A DNA stretch of 64,000 nucleotides from Urechis unicinctus (GCA_034190875.2 CM067348.1:11937935-12001934); one strand, 5' to 3'; positions 45,671 through 57,023 are shown, counted from the first letter of the stretch. Notes: generated from the sequence alone by a model not told the origin. Made by a program: numbers and translations.

Positions 45671-45893
45671 CTTTCAACATATACATCCCCAATCGATTTA
45701 GCTACACGACTTGATGTAGCGAGAGACTAGTTGTTGAGTGCAACCGATGTGACGCTTGGAGTGACCAGTTAAGTCCAGCGGAGGCAGCTGGTGTTAGTTT
45801 TTACCTGCAAATGAAGCTCAGAACTCAAAAGGTGAACCCCCGACAAAAATTATTTGCTTTGCATCAGTAGCAAGTTTTCATAACCGAAATGGT

Positions 45894-46942
45894 TATTCGC
45901 ACGCCGGCGTGCGAACAATAATTTGAGGATTCCTTATTCGCACGCCAGACGCATGCGCTTTAGGTGACCATGAGGCTACCCGGACATGTGCCTCATGGAA
46001 GAGCTGCTTGCGGCCCCCCCCACCAAAAAAAAAAAGCAAATGGATTCTGTGTTCAGGGTGCTTGCTCTGGTACCACTTCGTATGTGTACATGTGTCATTA
46101 AAACCAAAAGGCTCTTTCATTTAACTCTTACTTGACCGGTTAAAACTCAGTTTAGATATTTTTCCTCTTTGAATAACAAGTGAAATGTTTAATTGGTTTG
46201 GGTGTTTGATCTGTATGATGATAACAACTTGAACTCCCTGATGATAATTAAAACTGCATAAATATATATTGCATTTGTTATTGAGTCGACTGGATTGGAA
46301 GCTTAAATATTATCTGGTTTATTTTTCACTTCAAATTTGCATTGTTTATGAATGTAAAAATGTTTAAATAAAAAATTCCTTGCGAAATCTTGTGGACACC
46401 TTTGCTTCGACAAATATGCAAATATTGACTAGTTGCCACACCCAGTTCCAGTTCCTTATAAAAGTTCAAAACAAGGGAATGTATATGTTCATTTGTTAAT
46501 CACTGATAAACTCCTTGCATTGGCATTCAAAGAAAGTTTGTCAGGGATGTAGACCGCTTAAAGCAGAGGCAAAGATACCTTAAAAATAAAGCATGAACGA
46601 TTGATAACAATACTGTGGATTCAATAAAACTATCAAACTAATTAACGAGTATTTGACCCCCAAAAAAATCAATATGATTATCAAAATAAGACAAATTTCG
46701 CATTCTTCATTCACTCTCCCACGCTGGCGTGCGAATATGTTGAGCGCATCACACTATTCCCAAGCCGGCGTGCGAATACTATGATAATGCTCTACTTTTC
46801 GCACGCCGGCTTGCGAATAAGCTTGACAAGGTTCACTATTCCCACGCCGGCGTGCGAATATAATCATCAAACTCTACTATTCGCACGCCGGCGTGCGAAT
46901 TTGGTTGGAGTGGCTCATTATTCCCACGCCGGCGTGCGAATA
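45894..46942. repeat. Palindromic array, 41-bp period, split by about 750 bp
   Basis: At 46714-46942 six 24-bp near-palindromes with core CGCACGCCGGCGTGCG alternate with five spacers of exactly 17 bp (starts 46714, 46755, 46796, 46837, 46878, 46919). Two more copies at 45894 and 45935 are also 41 bp apart. Spacers 1, 3 and 5 resemble each other, as do 2 and 4. The palindromes likewise alternate TATTCCCACG and TATTCGCACG, so the true unit is an 82-bp dimer. The outer edges both read GGTTATTCGCACG inward, which gives the whole block an inverted outline. No gene was found in the 45960-46710 interior. Confidence 0.85.
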
Positions 46943-47872
46943 ACCTCTTCCTTTCATAACGGGAAATAACCGTCATGATTCATGGGACGGGGTCAGTGCC
47001 CGTCTCACCACTTTTCCAGCTCATCTTGGGAAACCCAACGAGTAACTTGTAAGTGTAATGTGCGAGCATTAACTAACAGGGTGAATAACGTTACTACGGC
47101 TGTTTCATTTAAACAGGAAATAAGTAACTTGAGAGTTATGAACAACAGAAAATGCCGTGAACAATGGATGTTAACAGAGAGGTGCAATGGAAAAATGGAA
47201 ACAATGAAAAAAAAATGGAAACAATCGAAAACATAAGGTAATAGAGATGCAATCAAGATGCCAGCAATGGAATCCTACAGGGCTACTAAGTGATACTGTC
47301 ATAATCCCATTGGACGCCATGTTGGCCCCACAAAAAGGGGAAAAAATTGTCAGACTGTCTCCAATAACAGGGGGTCCCTGTAGCATGGCTATACAAGAAA
47401 AGGACTTTTGGCACTTTGTATAATGTCTTTAATACATTTCGATGAATCACCCATATGTTGTAGTCCAATCATTTTCTGAATAGCCATATAAGTTATATAT
47501 TTATCCTCTTCGTGGTTCCTGAGATATTATCTCCCAGACACGACTAGAATGCTTCAGAGAAAAGGTGTTAAGTAGCCAGTGATGACTGTTATTAGCTACA
47601 TGAACAGTGGTATTAGTGGATAAATGCAAGATACGAGCAACTCAGTGGACTACAACCGACACAGAACAGGAGAACGCACCCAATAACAAGAACAACTGTA
47701 TTCCTCTCAGCTCTGACCATCACATCAGAGGTGGATGTGTTTATGGCAATAAAACTTTCAACAATATATATATATAATATTGAAAGACAATCTTTTGGGA
47801 GATAAAAGACCCAACACATTAAACAAACTGAGCATTTGTTTATTTAGTACATTTCCTAAATTGATAACTTCA
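46943..47872. other. Between the palindromic block and PUDP; no gene recognised
   Basis: This includes the expected PUDP 3' untranslated region. A short (TA)n lies near 47765-47775. Nothing else was seen. Confidence 0.45.
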
Positions 47873-48061
47873 TTAATTTTCTTCTTCATAAGCTGGTAGT
47901 CCGAAGTCTTGGGGGTTGAATTGTTCTAGGGAGGTGAGAACTTGTGATGCCCGCTCGCCTAACTCAGCAGTGCTGCAGAGAGGATCTGGGACCCAGACAA
48001 CCTGCATGCCAGCAGCCAGTGCCCCCTCTACGCCATTGGGAGCATCTTCAAACACAAGCAC
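47873..48061 (-). CDS. PUDP: Pseudouridine-5'-phosphatase, exon 5 with stop codon
   Basis: The exon begins after acceptor GTATCAG and encodes VLVFEDAPNGVEGALAAGMQ, the HAD motif IV region with the metal-binding acidic residues. It then encodes a C-terminal stretch ending FGLPAYEEEN and TAA. It matches the C-terminus of PUDP (HDHD1) very closely. Confidence 0.93.
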   Translation of the reverse strand: MLVFEDAPNGVEGALAAGMQVVWVPDPLCSTAELGERASQVLTSLEQFNPQDFGLPAYEEEN

Positions 48062-48390
48062 CTGATACAGAGAGAAAAGGAACACGCTGTACACTAAGCT
48101 GGATGGTTCTTAATGACAGACTGACAACATCCAGAATGAGCAGTGTAGTGGATCTCACAGGAGATAAATAACACCCAGACAAGTTGGGAGGTGGATCTCA
48201 CGAATAATTAATAATATCCAGAATGAATGATGCAGAGAGTCTTAGGACAACAACATCCAGGTCAAATAAAACCTCACTCTAATGACCCCATTGACCTATA
48301 CACTGAACTCAAGAGATAACTTCAATCTGAACTGGAGTATATTTTTCTATGAATCATACCACAGTTTAATATACAAAGTGATCATCTAAC

Positions 48391-48623
48391 TTTGTCTGGT
48401 GGGGGAGCAATGAGGAATCTCCTTGCAGCAACCAGGAAGCAATCTGGAGCAGGTTTGCTGTGTTTGACCTCAGGGTCATCGGAACTCATGACAGCATGCT
48501 GAAATAGGTCAAATACATCAGCATGTTTTTGGATCTTGAGTTGGTATTCTTCACGATGTGATCCTGTAGCAATGGCAAGAGGGATACCATGGCGATGAAG
48601 ATGCTGTACCAGCTTCTTGGCTC
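48391..48623 (-). CDS. PUDP: Pseudouridine-5'-phosphatase, exon 4
   Basis: A 233-nt exon lies between acceptor GATGTAG and donor AAA/GTTAGA. It encodes AKKLVQHLHRHGIPLAIATG (HAD motif II, with the conserved small hydroxyl context), then DDPEVKHSKPAPDCFL (motif III lysine). This is the core Rossmann part of the phosphatase. Confidence 0.93.
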
Positions 48624-48801
48624 CTACATCAGCAATGCATCATTGATATCACATAAATGGTAACATAGCAAGTTAATTAACACAGGTGGAACCTGGTGGT
48701 ACCTGTAGGACAGACAAAGTCAATACTCCTCCTCAATATGAGGAGATCATCTGACTTGCCCAAGAGGATACAACCTGATTTGACTTGCACCTCTAACCTA
48801 C

Positions 48802-48894
48802 CAGGCATCAATGCAGCATCTGGGAATAGTTGTCTGATGTAGTCATCCACTGTTTCCTTATACATTTCAAAAGTCATGGAAGGATCATATTCAT
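48802..48894 (-). CDS. PUDP: Pseudouridine-5'-phosphatase, exon 3
   Basis: A 93-nt exon lies between acceptor TTTTCAG and donor CCTG/GTAGGT. It encodes EYDPSMTFEMYKETVDDYIR and QLFPDAALMP, the end of the helical cap domain. Phase fits exons 2 and 4. Confidence 0.9.
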
Positions 48895-48976
48895 CTGAAA
48901 ACATGTATCATTGAGTAATGTCATACATTTTTTATGACAGATCCTCAACTAGTTAAGCCAACTGAGTTATTTCCAC

Positions 48977-49102
48977 CTGCGAACACCTGTGCTGCATCCT
49001 CTTGTTTTTTGCCCATCATACGCAGCTTGACATCATAGGAGAATTCTCTTCCATAAGACTCACAAATCTTCTGAAACATCTGAGTATACAGCCTCTCTGT
49101 GT
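48977..49102 (-). CDS. PUDP: Pseudouridine-5'-phosphatase, exon 2
   Basis: A 126-nt exon lies between acceptor TTCTAG and donor GCAG/GTGGAA. It encodes TERLYTQMFQKICESYGREF and VKLRMMGKKQEDAAQV, the start of the cap domain, typical of PUDP. Confidence 0.92.
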
Positions 49103-49179
49103 CTAGAAGAAATAGACAGTGGAATTAGAGAGCACAAAAATCTGATGCCATACATGTTAGAGCTAATGACATACACACT

Positions 49180-49445
49180 TGTGGTCAGGTGATGTCAGGT
49201 GAGGTATGTTCAGGTGTGGTGTGGTGAGGTGATGTCAGGTGTGGTGTGGTGGTGAGGTGATGTCAGGTGTGGTGTGGTCAGGTAACCTCAGGTGTGGTGT
49301 GGTCAGGTGAGGTGTGGAGTGGTCAGGTGAGGTGAGTTCAGGTGAGGTAAGGTAAGGTGTGGTCAGATGAGGTGTGGTGTGGTCAGGTGAGGTGTGGTGT
49401 GGTCAGGTGAAGTGTGGTGTGGTCAGTTGAGAAGAGCTCTGATGA
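49180..49445. repeat. GGTGTGGTGTGGTCAGGTGA-type simple repeat in PUDP intron 1
   Basis: Irregular short units of ggtcaggtgagg and gtgtggtg fill the stretch. Confidence 0.9.
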
Positions 49446-49768
49446 GGAGAGGTCAGTCGACACTCGAGGCTTGAACGGGATTAAATGTGGTCTCGCATGA
49501 TAGTCTAGATAAGGAGGGGGAAATGAGCTCTTACAAAGGTGTATTTGGGCAAGGTACGGGAGGGTTGGCCCTAATCAGGTTCGGTCAGAGACAGTTGCGA
49601 TGTTGAATAGGTATGAAAACCAGAAGGTTTGAAGACCCCCAGCAACTACTTAGATGCCACGTTACCTGGTTACACACGGTATCAGATCATGTGCATCGGG
49701 TATTATCGCCCAATGCCGCATAGTCTAAAGAAAGCGATCTTTTGAAACATAAGAATATTATAATTTAC

Positions 49769-49820
49769 CCAATAGCAATCCATCAACATCGAATATGACA
49801 TGAGTTATAGCTCCAACCAT
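49769..49820 (-). CDS. PUDP: Pseudouridine-5'-phosphatase, exon 1 with start codon
   Basis: The exon starts at ATG (49820-49818) and ends TTGG/GTAAAT. It encodes VGAITHVIFDVDGLLL, which is HAD motif I with the nucleophile and general acid (FDVDG). PUDP dephosphorylates pseudouridine 5'-phosphate in the cytosol. The five exons total 693 nt, or 230 residues; the human protein has 228. All splice sites are GT-AG and in phase, so this is an apparently intact gene. Confidence 0.92.
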
Positions 49821-50260
49821 TTCGCAGGTGGAAAAGTCTCTGTGTTTGTGTCTAAACTAAAGCAGAACAGTTCTACAATGAACTCGGTATCATACCGAGA
49901 TTAATTATTCAAGGTTCCGCCCCCAAACAGAACACTGTTGCGAAATCAACAAACGCATTTGCCTTATATGGCCGAAAACGGCACAAATTAAACTTACAAC
50001 AACAAACGAACGAACCCCAAAATAATTCATAGCGCGAGCAACATTTTTTTTCAAAAGTATCATTTATTAGACGAACGAACCCCGAAATAATTCATATTGT
50101 GAGGAACATTTTTGTTTTCAAAAGTATCATTTACCATGGCAATTGAGTCACTTTCGGATTTTGTATGTACCTGGGACAAGACTAGCAAGCTACCTGTGGC
50201 CATTTAACCGGCTAAGTCGGTTGCCGACTAGTCACGGTCCCCTAGCCCCTTGGCTGCGGG
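49821..50260. other. PUDP upstream region
   Basis: The PUDP promoter should lie here. Two copies of a block with acgaacgaaccccRaaataa and ttcataXXgYgagXaacattttt lie at 50003-50060 and 50072-50130. No gene was recognised. Confidence 0.5.
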
Positions 50261-50439
50261 AGTAGTATAGAGAGAGGCGGTAAGAGCGCCGTTTCCGAAT
50301 GGACGCACATACAGAAAATGATCGAGCCAGCCTGCGGTACGAGCGCACTTCCACTTCCTATACTACAGTGTCAGCCAGCCCTTCCAGCCGATCTTCTCCA
50401 GGGCCACACCAGTAGTTAGTCACCATAGAGGTCAGCAAG

Positions 50440-50991
50440 TGAGAAATATCTGCGACCGTCGCTGTAAGTTCCCTTCTTCACCCGTTCGAGGTCCTCCATG
50501 AACATGAGACACCTTAGGTTTGTTTTTCTCAATAAAGGCGGGATCTGGGCGAATTGTTGTCTTTCTCAGTCGAAGATGGTGTAAAACTTACCGTTTGCGG
50601 CGTAGTCTATGTCTTGGATGGTTGTGTACCCCAAGCGACCTTGTACTTCTTTCTGTCCTTATGGTGGTACTCCAAGTTGTATGCTCCAGCCCTCCCCAGG
50701 TCCTCGTAGGCGCACATGCACCCGGAAAACACCGTCCACAAACACCCTGATGGTCACCGGCGGACTGTGGTGAAGCCCAAGCAGAATCTGAGGTTTGCTA
50801 GTTTTCTCGGTCAGCTTCTTATTATAGCTGTTGAAGTAGTCCTGAACGATAACCCCGGAGTAGTCACTTCCACCAATGCAGTGCTTTCTTTTATTCACCC
50901 ACTGAGTTGTCTTTTGTATGATCCCGTCAGGCGAGATACAGAACGACTTAATCACTTGTTCCATTACCAAGCTATACCTTATACTCTCCAC
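50440..50991 (-). pseudogene. Unrecognised element protein, frame-broken
   Basis: The N-terminal segment (50659-50991) contains VMEQVIKSFCISPDG, VNKRKHCIGGSDYSGVIV and then FVDGVFRVHVRL. Further left, a second frame continues with DIDYAANGKFYTIF and MFMEDLERVKKGTYSDGRRY toward 50440. The gene lies next to the left terminus of the element and reads toward it. I do not recognise the family. Stops and at least one frameshift (near 50650) make it non-functional. Confidence 0.5.
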
Positions 50992-51038
50992 TGTTTAAAT
51001 AGATCGGTACAGATCATAGATGTCTGCGCACACATGGT

Positions 51039-51254
51039 TTATTCTATGCATAGAGGCGGGTCAATATCATTCACAGTCCACTCAATGGTAAAGAAGCACC
51101 CCATTTTTGTCTGATACCTTCCAGTGCTTCGTCTTTTCCACGTTGGATCAGCGCGGTTTTTTTCATCAATTGAAACAGTCTGGTGCGCTTTTACAGATCT
51201 GGCCTTAATTTCGCCCTTCATTTCGGTATATTTTGTGACCTCAGCTAAAACGAG
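51039..51254 (-). pseudogene. C-terminal part of the element coiled-coil/membrane protein, cut by the Gypsy insertion
   Basis: This minus frame (AEVTKYTEMKGEIKARSV and on, ending near 51039) directly abuts the 5' LTR of the Gypsy element. The N-terminal part of the same protein lies beyond the 3' LTR at 56562-57023. The frame resumes in phase once the insertion and the short GAG duplication are discounted. Confidence 0.6.
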
Positions 51255-51371
51255 CGCCACTACCTATATAAGGACATTATGACACCTTGCTCGTTGTGCA
51301 TTTCCGGTTTAAGAATAAACACGTTTGATTTAGTATCACATCATTTGTGGTGTCATTTCTGTATACTGACG
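51255..51371 (+). repeat. Gypsy 5' LTR
   Basis: This 117-bp copy is identical to 56445-56561 except one base (ttGtgg here, ttCtgg there). It contains CTATATAAGGA, a plausible TATA box, and AATAAA downstream. Confidence 0.9.
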
Positions 51372-51527
51372 TGGTGGCAGCGGTTATCCGATCTCACGCA
51401 AGAAGAAGACAACTCCATTAAGCCAACCCGTGGCATGGTGTATGCTAGAACAATCGAAAAACGTGTATTTTACCGTGAGTGACACCTCCATTTACAGTCT
51501 ATCAGTTGATTATCGCTCATCTCTATC

Positions 51528-52460
51528 ATGACGGACTCCGCCCGTGCTCCTAAACAATGGAGCCTCACCGAAAGTGAAACAATCACCTCCTTTGAGAGTT
51601 GGCGGGCAAACCTCACGTATGTACTGAATTTGGACTCCAATTTTGCCCCGTTCCTTGGTGAGAATGCTTCATGGGGTCGTAAAAACACTACCAACCCCAC
51701 ACATGGCTTCACCGCTGACGGCGAAGACGTACAAGCTGGCTCCCGTAAAACTGCAGCACAGAAGGTAAAGTGCCTGGAGCTCATGCTAGGCCAGATCGCC
51801 AACTACTGCCCCGTCATCTCCAGGCACACCATAGTGAAGAATTCAACATCACTGGGTGACGTTTGGCAAGCCATCTGTCTCCACTATGGCTTGCAATCAA
51901 CGGGAGCACACTTCCTTGATGTGATCTCCATCAAGCCTAAACCTGAGGAGAGACCAGAAACGCTTTTTCAGCGCCTCATGTCCTTCGTTGAGGACAGCCT
52001 ATTGCGACATGAAGGTGGCATCACTCACCTTGGCGAACCCCCTGCCGTAGATGAGGACCTATCGCCGACTTTAGAAAATCTGATTACCGTACTCTGGCTC
52101 CACCGAAACTGGTAAAGCAACGATACGGTACAGAGCTCCGTACTCGGACCGTTGCATCCATACGCCCAGAGATTTCCCAGGCTATTGGATCCCTCTTGGA
52201 CGAATTGCAAACTGGCGACGATGCCAGAGTCCTCCGCACAGCTGCCATGGGTTTCCGCCAAGGCCCATCGCGAAGAGGCACCCCCCAGCCCTACCCCAGG
52301 GGCGAATCCTCATGCAGCACCAGGTCTTGCGCCTTGTGCCAACAAGCTGGTCGCCCTGGTTTCGACACGCACTACCTCAGCAAGTGTCGGTTTCTTCCAA
52401 AACAAGACCGGGACTTCCTTGTCAAGTCACGCCAGACCGTTGCATTTGATGACCCAAATG
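51528..52460 (+). pseudogene. Gypsy gag-like protein
   Basis: The first frame (51528-52115) starts at ATG and encodes a helical gag-like protein ([20 protein letters not shown]). A frameshift near 52090-52110 moves it into the frame of pol. There it continues through VASIRPEISQAIGSLLDELQ to a zinc finger CALCQQAGRPGFDTHYLSKC near 52330. That single C2-H-C finger is common in this Gypsy group. Confidence 0.75.
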
Positions 52461-55393
52461 TGAGCGTACCAACCGCTGACGATGCGTACCCATACCATCC
52501 CACTGATGATGAGTATGCACACTGTAGTGACTCCAAACCAGCCGCTCGCCCCATAACATCAAGACGTGTCAACGTTATGCAGTCATCATATCTCCATGCA
52601 TTCTATGCGCACAACCCCCTGAGATTGACTGTCGACACAGGGGCGGAAACGAATATGATCCGCACATCGGTTGCGAAGGCCATTCACGCTCCCATCAAGA
52701 AGAGCTCACAGATTGCTTTACAGGCCGACAGGTTCACCCCCATGTCCATTGCTGGGGAGACTAAGATCATGCTGTCACGGAATGATGCCCAACTTGCATT
52801 GGAGGCCTTAGTTGTTGATGACCTTGATGTGGATGTGCTGGCTGGTATCCCATTCATGGTCACCAATGATGTCTCCATTCGCCCAGCGAAACGGGAAATC
52901 GTCCTATCGAATTCTGAGGTGACTTATTATGGCTACAAACAGGACCAAGCGGGTCGTCACACCGTCCGCCGTGCAGTAGCACACACACTGCGCGCCCCTG
53001 ACTCCTCTACCACGGTGTGGCCTGGTGAGTTTGTGGAAGTAGACCTCCCACCTGAGCTGCCCTATGATACTCCTCTCGCGATCGAACCTCGAGTTGACAC
53101 ACCCCTTGCTCAACAGACTCTCTGGCCACCCCCTGAGATTATACAATCCGTTGGTAGCCGTGTGCGCCTGGTCAACGCGACATGTGATCCAGTTCGTCTC
53201 CGTAAGCACGAACACTTCTGTCAGGCACGACCTGTCATTGATAATCATGAGCTAGACCCTGAAGTTACCTCTTTTGCCTCATTCCCCGCTCCGATCTGGC
53301 AGTGCTCGTCAGGCTCACAACTCTATTCCGCTACCGTGCAAATGGATCCGGACTCGATACTGGACCCCAAAACACGTGCAGAATTTGTTTCCATCCTCCA
53401 ACAGTACGACCACGTGTTCAACCCCAACATCACCGGCTATAATGGCGCTGCAGGTCCTATCGAAGCTTGTGTTAACATGGGCCCCTTGGAACCCCCACAG
53501 AGAAAAGGACGTGTCCCTCAGTATGCCCGTGATAGGCTGGTCGAGTTGCAGAAGCACTTTGATGAACTCGAATCACTTGGTGTCTTCCGAAAACCCGAAG
53601 ACGTTGGCATTCGAGTGGAATATGTCAACCCATCTTTCTTGGTCAACAAAAGCAATGGCGGTTACCGATTAGTGACAGCATTTGCTGATGTTGGCAGATA
53701 TAGCAAACCCCAACCATCCCTGATGCCGGATGTGGAGTCAACACTACGTGAAATTGGCCGCTGGAAATACCTGATTGTCTCTGACCTCACTAAGTCGTTC
53801 TTTCAGATCCCTCTCGCCAGAGCTTCGATGAAATATTGTGGTGTAGTCTACCCCTTCCGTGGCATGCGTGTCTATGCCCATTCAGCCATGGGGATGCCTG
53901 GTTCCGAAACTGCGTTAGAGGAACTCATGTCTAGGGTCCTTGGCCACCTGATTCAGGAGGGTTACGTGGCCAAGATCGCAGACGACCTTTATGTCGGAGG
54001 TGATTCTCCCTCGATGTTGCTGAACAACTGGAGCTGTGTGCTGAATGCCCTCGCTTAATACAAATTACGCCTATCTCCATCCAAAACTGTGGTCTGCCCC
54101 TTGCGCACTACTGTTCTCGGTTGGACCTGGACCCAAGGTCAGTTGCAGGCCAGTCCTCACAGGATATCGACCCCGACCACAGCTAAGGGGATGCGTGGGT
54201 TCCTTGGCGCCTATAAGGTGCTGTCCCGCGTTATAAAACATTGTGCTGGGCTGTTGGCCCCATTGGAACAAGCGATAACCGGCTACCAGTCCAGTGATCC
54301 AGTCCCGATGAATGATGAATTTCTACGGTCCTTCCATGCCGCTCAGCGTGCCTTACGCTCCCACAAGACCGTCACCCTACCACGTCCGACTGACACTCTC
54401 TGGATCGTGACTGATGGCTCAGTTAAACAAATAGGTATTGGAGCAACGCTGTACGTAAGACGAGGCGACCGCTTGCTCCTTGCAGGATTCTACAGTGCCA
54501 GGCTGAAGAAACATCAGTCGTCCTGGTTACCATGTGAAGTAGAAGCTGTGTCCATTGCGGCAGCCATCAAGCACTTCGCTCCTCTCATCAATCAATCGAC
54601 CCACCTTACCTGTGTCCTCACTGACAGCAAGCCGTGTGTGCAGGCTTTCGAAAAGCTCTGTCGAGGCGAGTTTTCTTCTAGTGCCCGGGTCACCACTTTC
54701 CTCTCAGCTGCTAGCAGGTATCAAGTCTCTATCCGTCATCTCGCTGGCTCTGCGAATACGCCTGCGGACTTCGCCAGTCGCAACGCACCCGCCTGTGACG
54801 AGCCCAATTGCCAGGTATGCCGATTCCTCGCCTGGAGCGCATCGGCTTCAGTGCTCAGTGTTACCGTCCAAGATGTCCTGTCAGGCAACGCTCGCTTACC
54901 TTTCTGTAGTCGTGCCGCCTGGCTACAATCCCAGTCTGGCTGTGCTGACCTGAGACGTACCCATGCCCATTTACAACAAGGAACAAGACCGTCCAAGAAA
55001 GTGACTAACGCCAGAGATGTCAAACGATACCTCCAAGTTGCAGCTATCGCGTCAGATGGGTTGTTGATTGTTCGCAAAGAGGTACCATTTATTGCTACAC
55101 GAGAAACTATCGTCGTTCCGCGCTCCGCCGTTGATGGCCTCCTTATGGCTCTGCATTTGAGGTTCGACCATCCTTCAAAATCCCAGTTGAAGACCATGTT
55201 TTCTCGGTACTTTTACGCGCTCGACCTCGACAAGGCCCTTGATACCCTCTCGGCGTCATGTCATGCATGTACTTCCCTCGCCAAGCTCCCAAATGAGCTT
55301 GTAACCCATCGACTGAGGATCCACCCAGTGCCATTGGCATGTCGTTCGCAGCTGATGTCCTCCGCCGCTACCGACAGCTTGTACTTGTCATGA
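52460..55393 (+). pseudogene. Gypsy pol: protease, reverse transcriptase, RNase H and integrase zinc-binding domain
   Basis: Protease: LTVDTGAETNMI near 52625. Reverse transcriptase: FLVNKSNGGYRLVTAF near 53638, LIVSDLTKSFFQIPL near 53772 and the catalytic AKIADDLYVGG near 53970, where the usual Y-x-D-D is I-A-D-D. A TAA at 54056-54058 interrupts the frame, which then continues in the same phase. RNase H starts WIVTDGSVKQIGIGATLY near 54400 and has LTDSKPCVQAF near 54616. The integrase HHCC finger lies at about 55147-55270 (LRFDHPSKSQL, CHACTSL). A second lesion at 55393 ends the frame. Confidence 0.88.
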
Positions 55394-56392
55394 GGGAAAC
55401 CGTCACGTCATACACAACATCCTCCCTCATCAAGAGTGAGCGTGCCGAGAGCCTTCGCGATGGACTCATCAAGTTAAGTTATGTCTCGATCTCCGCACTA
55501 TAGGCAGCCCAGGTGCGGTTATCCGCGTCGATTGCGCCACTGGATTCAAATCCCTTGTGAACGACCCTGTGCTTAGGAGATACTGGGTCGTGCGAAGAAC
55601 ATCAATAAAAACCCCGTCGCAGAAAAGGCCATTGCTGAACTTGGAACCGAATTACTGCGCGCCGACCCTGACATGCGATGCGTCACACCCATCTCTCTAG
55701 CAGCTGCGACTGCATCCCTTAACACCAGGATCCGTGGGCGTGGTCTATCAGCTCGTGAAATGTGGACACAACGCGACCAGATAAACGGCGACCAACTCCC
55801 CATATCTGACATAGACCTCATCCAAGAACAGCACCAAAGCAGATTACGTAACCATCCGTACAGTGAACGTTTTAAGTGTCCCGGTGGACAACCCCCTACC
55901 GGTCCCAATATCAATGTTGGGGACCTCATATACCTTAGAAAAGAAGGACAAAAGACGAGTGGTCGTGCTAGATATCTCGTTGTGGCTGTCTCAGGTTCAT
56001 GGTGCAGTATCCGTAAATTTGCTGGATCCCAGCTGAGAGCACCAACGTATAACGTTAAGCTCAGTGAGTGCCTTAAAGTCCCCACCAATGTTCGGCAGCA
56101 GCGTGAAACTTGCCCTCCCTATCCATGCGACGACGACTCGGATGACGCATCGGGCCCGATTGGCAGCCTGCCTCTTGCCACGGAATGTGAAGTGGCCGTG
56201 CCCCCATTGGGCGTCCCGGTCGAGGCACCTCCAGAACTACCACCGGTGCCCGCGGAGATTAGTTCGCCACCCTCTGTGGACGATAATCCTGTCGACCACA
56301 CTTCTAATGTCGACCAAGAGGAACCTCCTCCATGCAATAGACCAAAGCATACACGAAGACCCCCGGTGTACCTTCGAGATTACATTACATAG
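55394..56392 (+). pseudogene. Gypsy integrase core remnant and C-terminal part
   Basis: 55394-55672 holds integrase core fragments in shifted frames (VMRETVTSYTT, VIRVDCATGF). The frame 55673-56392 then encodes the end of the core and a C-terminal module with VGDLIYLRKEGQKTSGRARY, like the GPY/F-type integrase tail, and a Pro/acid-rich end. Confidence 0.75.
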
Positions 56393-56444
56393 TATAATAG
56401 CATATTGTTCAAAGGGAGCGAGAGAAAGGAAGTAAATGGTGTCA

Positions 56445-56561
56445 CGCCACTACCTATATAAGGACATTATGACACCTTGCTCGTTGTGCATTTCCGGTTT
56501 AAGAATAAACACGTTTGATTTAGTATCACATCATTTCTGGTGTCATTTCTGTATACTGACG
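56445..56561 (+). repeat. Gypsy 3' LTR
   Basis: This is the partner of the 5' LTR, with AATAAA near its middle (AAGAATAAACACG). Confidence 0.9.
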
Positions 56562-57023
56562 GAGTTTAAACTCATGATCTGATATATTTCCATCTTCAAG
56601 TGCTATCGATACAATGTCAGAAATGGTATTCAATTTGCTCTGTGCTAGAATGCGGATCTGATCATGTTTTTTCACCTTGATGGACAGCCAGCGACTGACG
56701 AATTTTCCAGCAATTCCAAGTAGCAAACAAGTGGCTCCAGTAACACCCAAGACTGTGGCAATAGGAATAGCAACTATTGTAGATATTATACCTACACCAC
56801 TTGCGCCAAGACACATACCAACAGTAACTAAAGCAGTGTCTACTGCATCCACCGACTTCACTGCATGCCTATATTTCTTGTACATAGCACAATATTTTTC
56901 AATCTCTTTCTCAAGGTATTGCTTCTTGAGGCTGATCTCATGCAACCGATAGGAGTGCCCTGGATTCTCATCAGGCAGCTGCGGATATAACGTTTCCGTT
57001 GGAATGATTGGTTGTTGTTTCAT
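56562..57023 (-). pseudogene. N-terminal part of an element coiled-coil protein with two hydrophobic segments
   Basis: The frame starts at ATG (57023) with KQQPIIPTETLYPQLPDEN, then a Lys/Glu-rich helix LKKQYLEKEIEKYCAMYKKY. Next come two hydrophobic segments, TALVTVGMCLGASGVGIIS and TVLGVTGATCLLLGIAG, followed by KHDQIRILAQSKLNTISDIV. The Gypsy 3' LTR interrupts it at 56561; the C-terminal part is 51039-51254. A helix plus hairpin-membrane layout suggests a virion membrane or membrane-active protein, but this is a guess. I have seen this type only in the context of virus-like elements. Confidence 0.6.

Larger units (their letters stand above)
51255..56561 (+). mobile_element. Gypsy-type LTR retrotransposon with 117-bp LTRs
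   Basis: LTRs at 51255-51371 and 56445-56561 differ at a single base, so the insertion is recent. A primer-binding-like site TGGTGGCAGC starts at 51372, and a purine tract lies at 56411-56432 before the 3' LTR. GAG lies directly outside both ends (51252-51254 and 56562-56564) as a possible short target duplication. The 3' LTR is preceded by TGTCA, which the 5' LTR lacks, so the 5' LTR may have lost its first bases. Gene order is gag, protease, RT, RNase H, integrase. Several stops and frameshifts disable the frames despite the young LTRs. Confidence 0.9.

Noticed and set aside
45894..46942. CRISPR array
   Set aside because: The geometry is similar, but this is animal nuclear DNA with no cas genes, the spacers fall into two related types and the real unit is an 82-bp dimer. 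It is reported as a palindromic tandem array instead.
55573..56088. 171-codon minus-strand frame
   Set aside because: It is antisense to the Gypsy integrase C-terminal part and has no own features.
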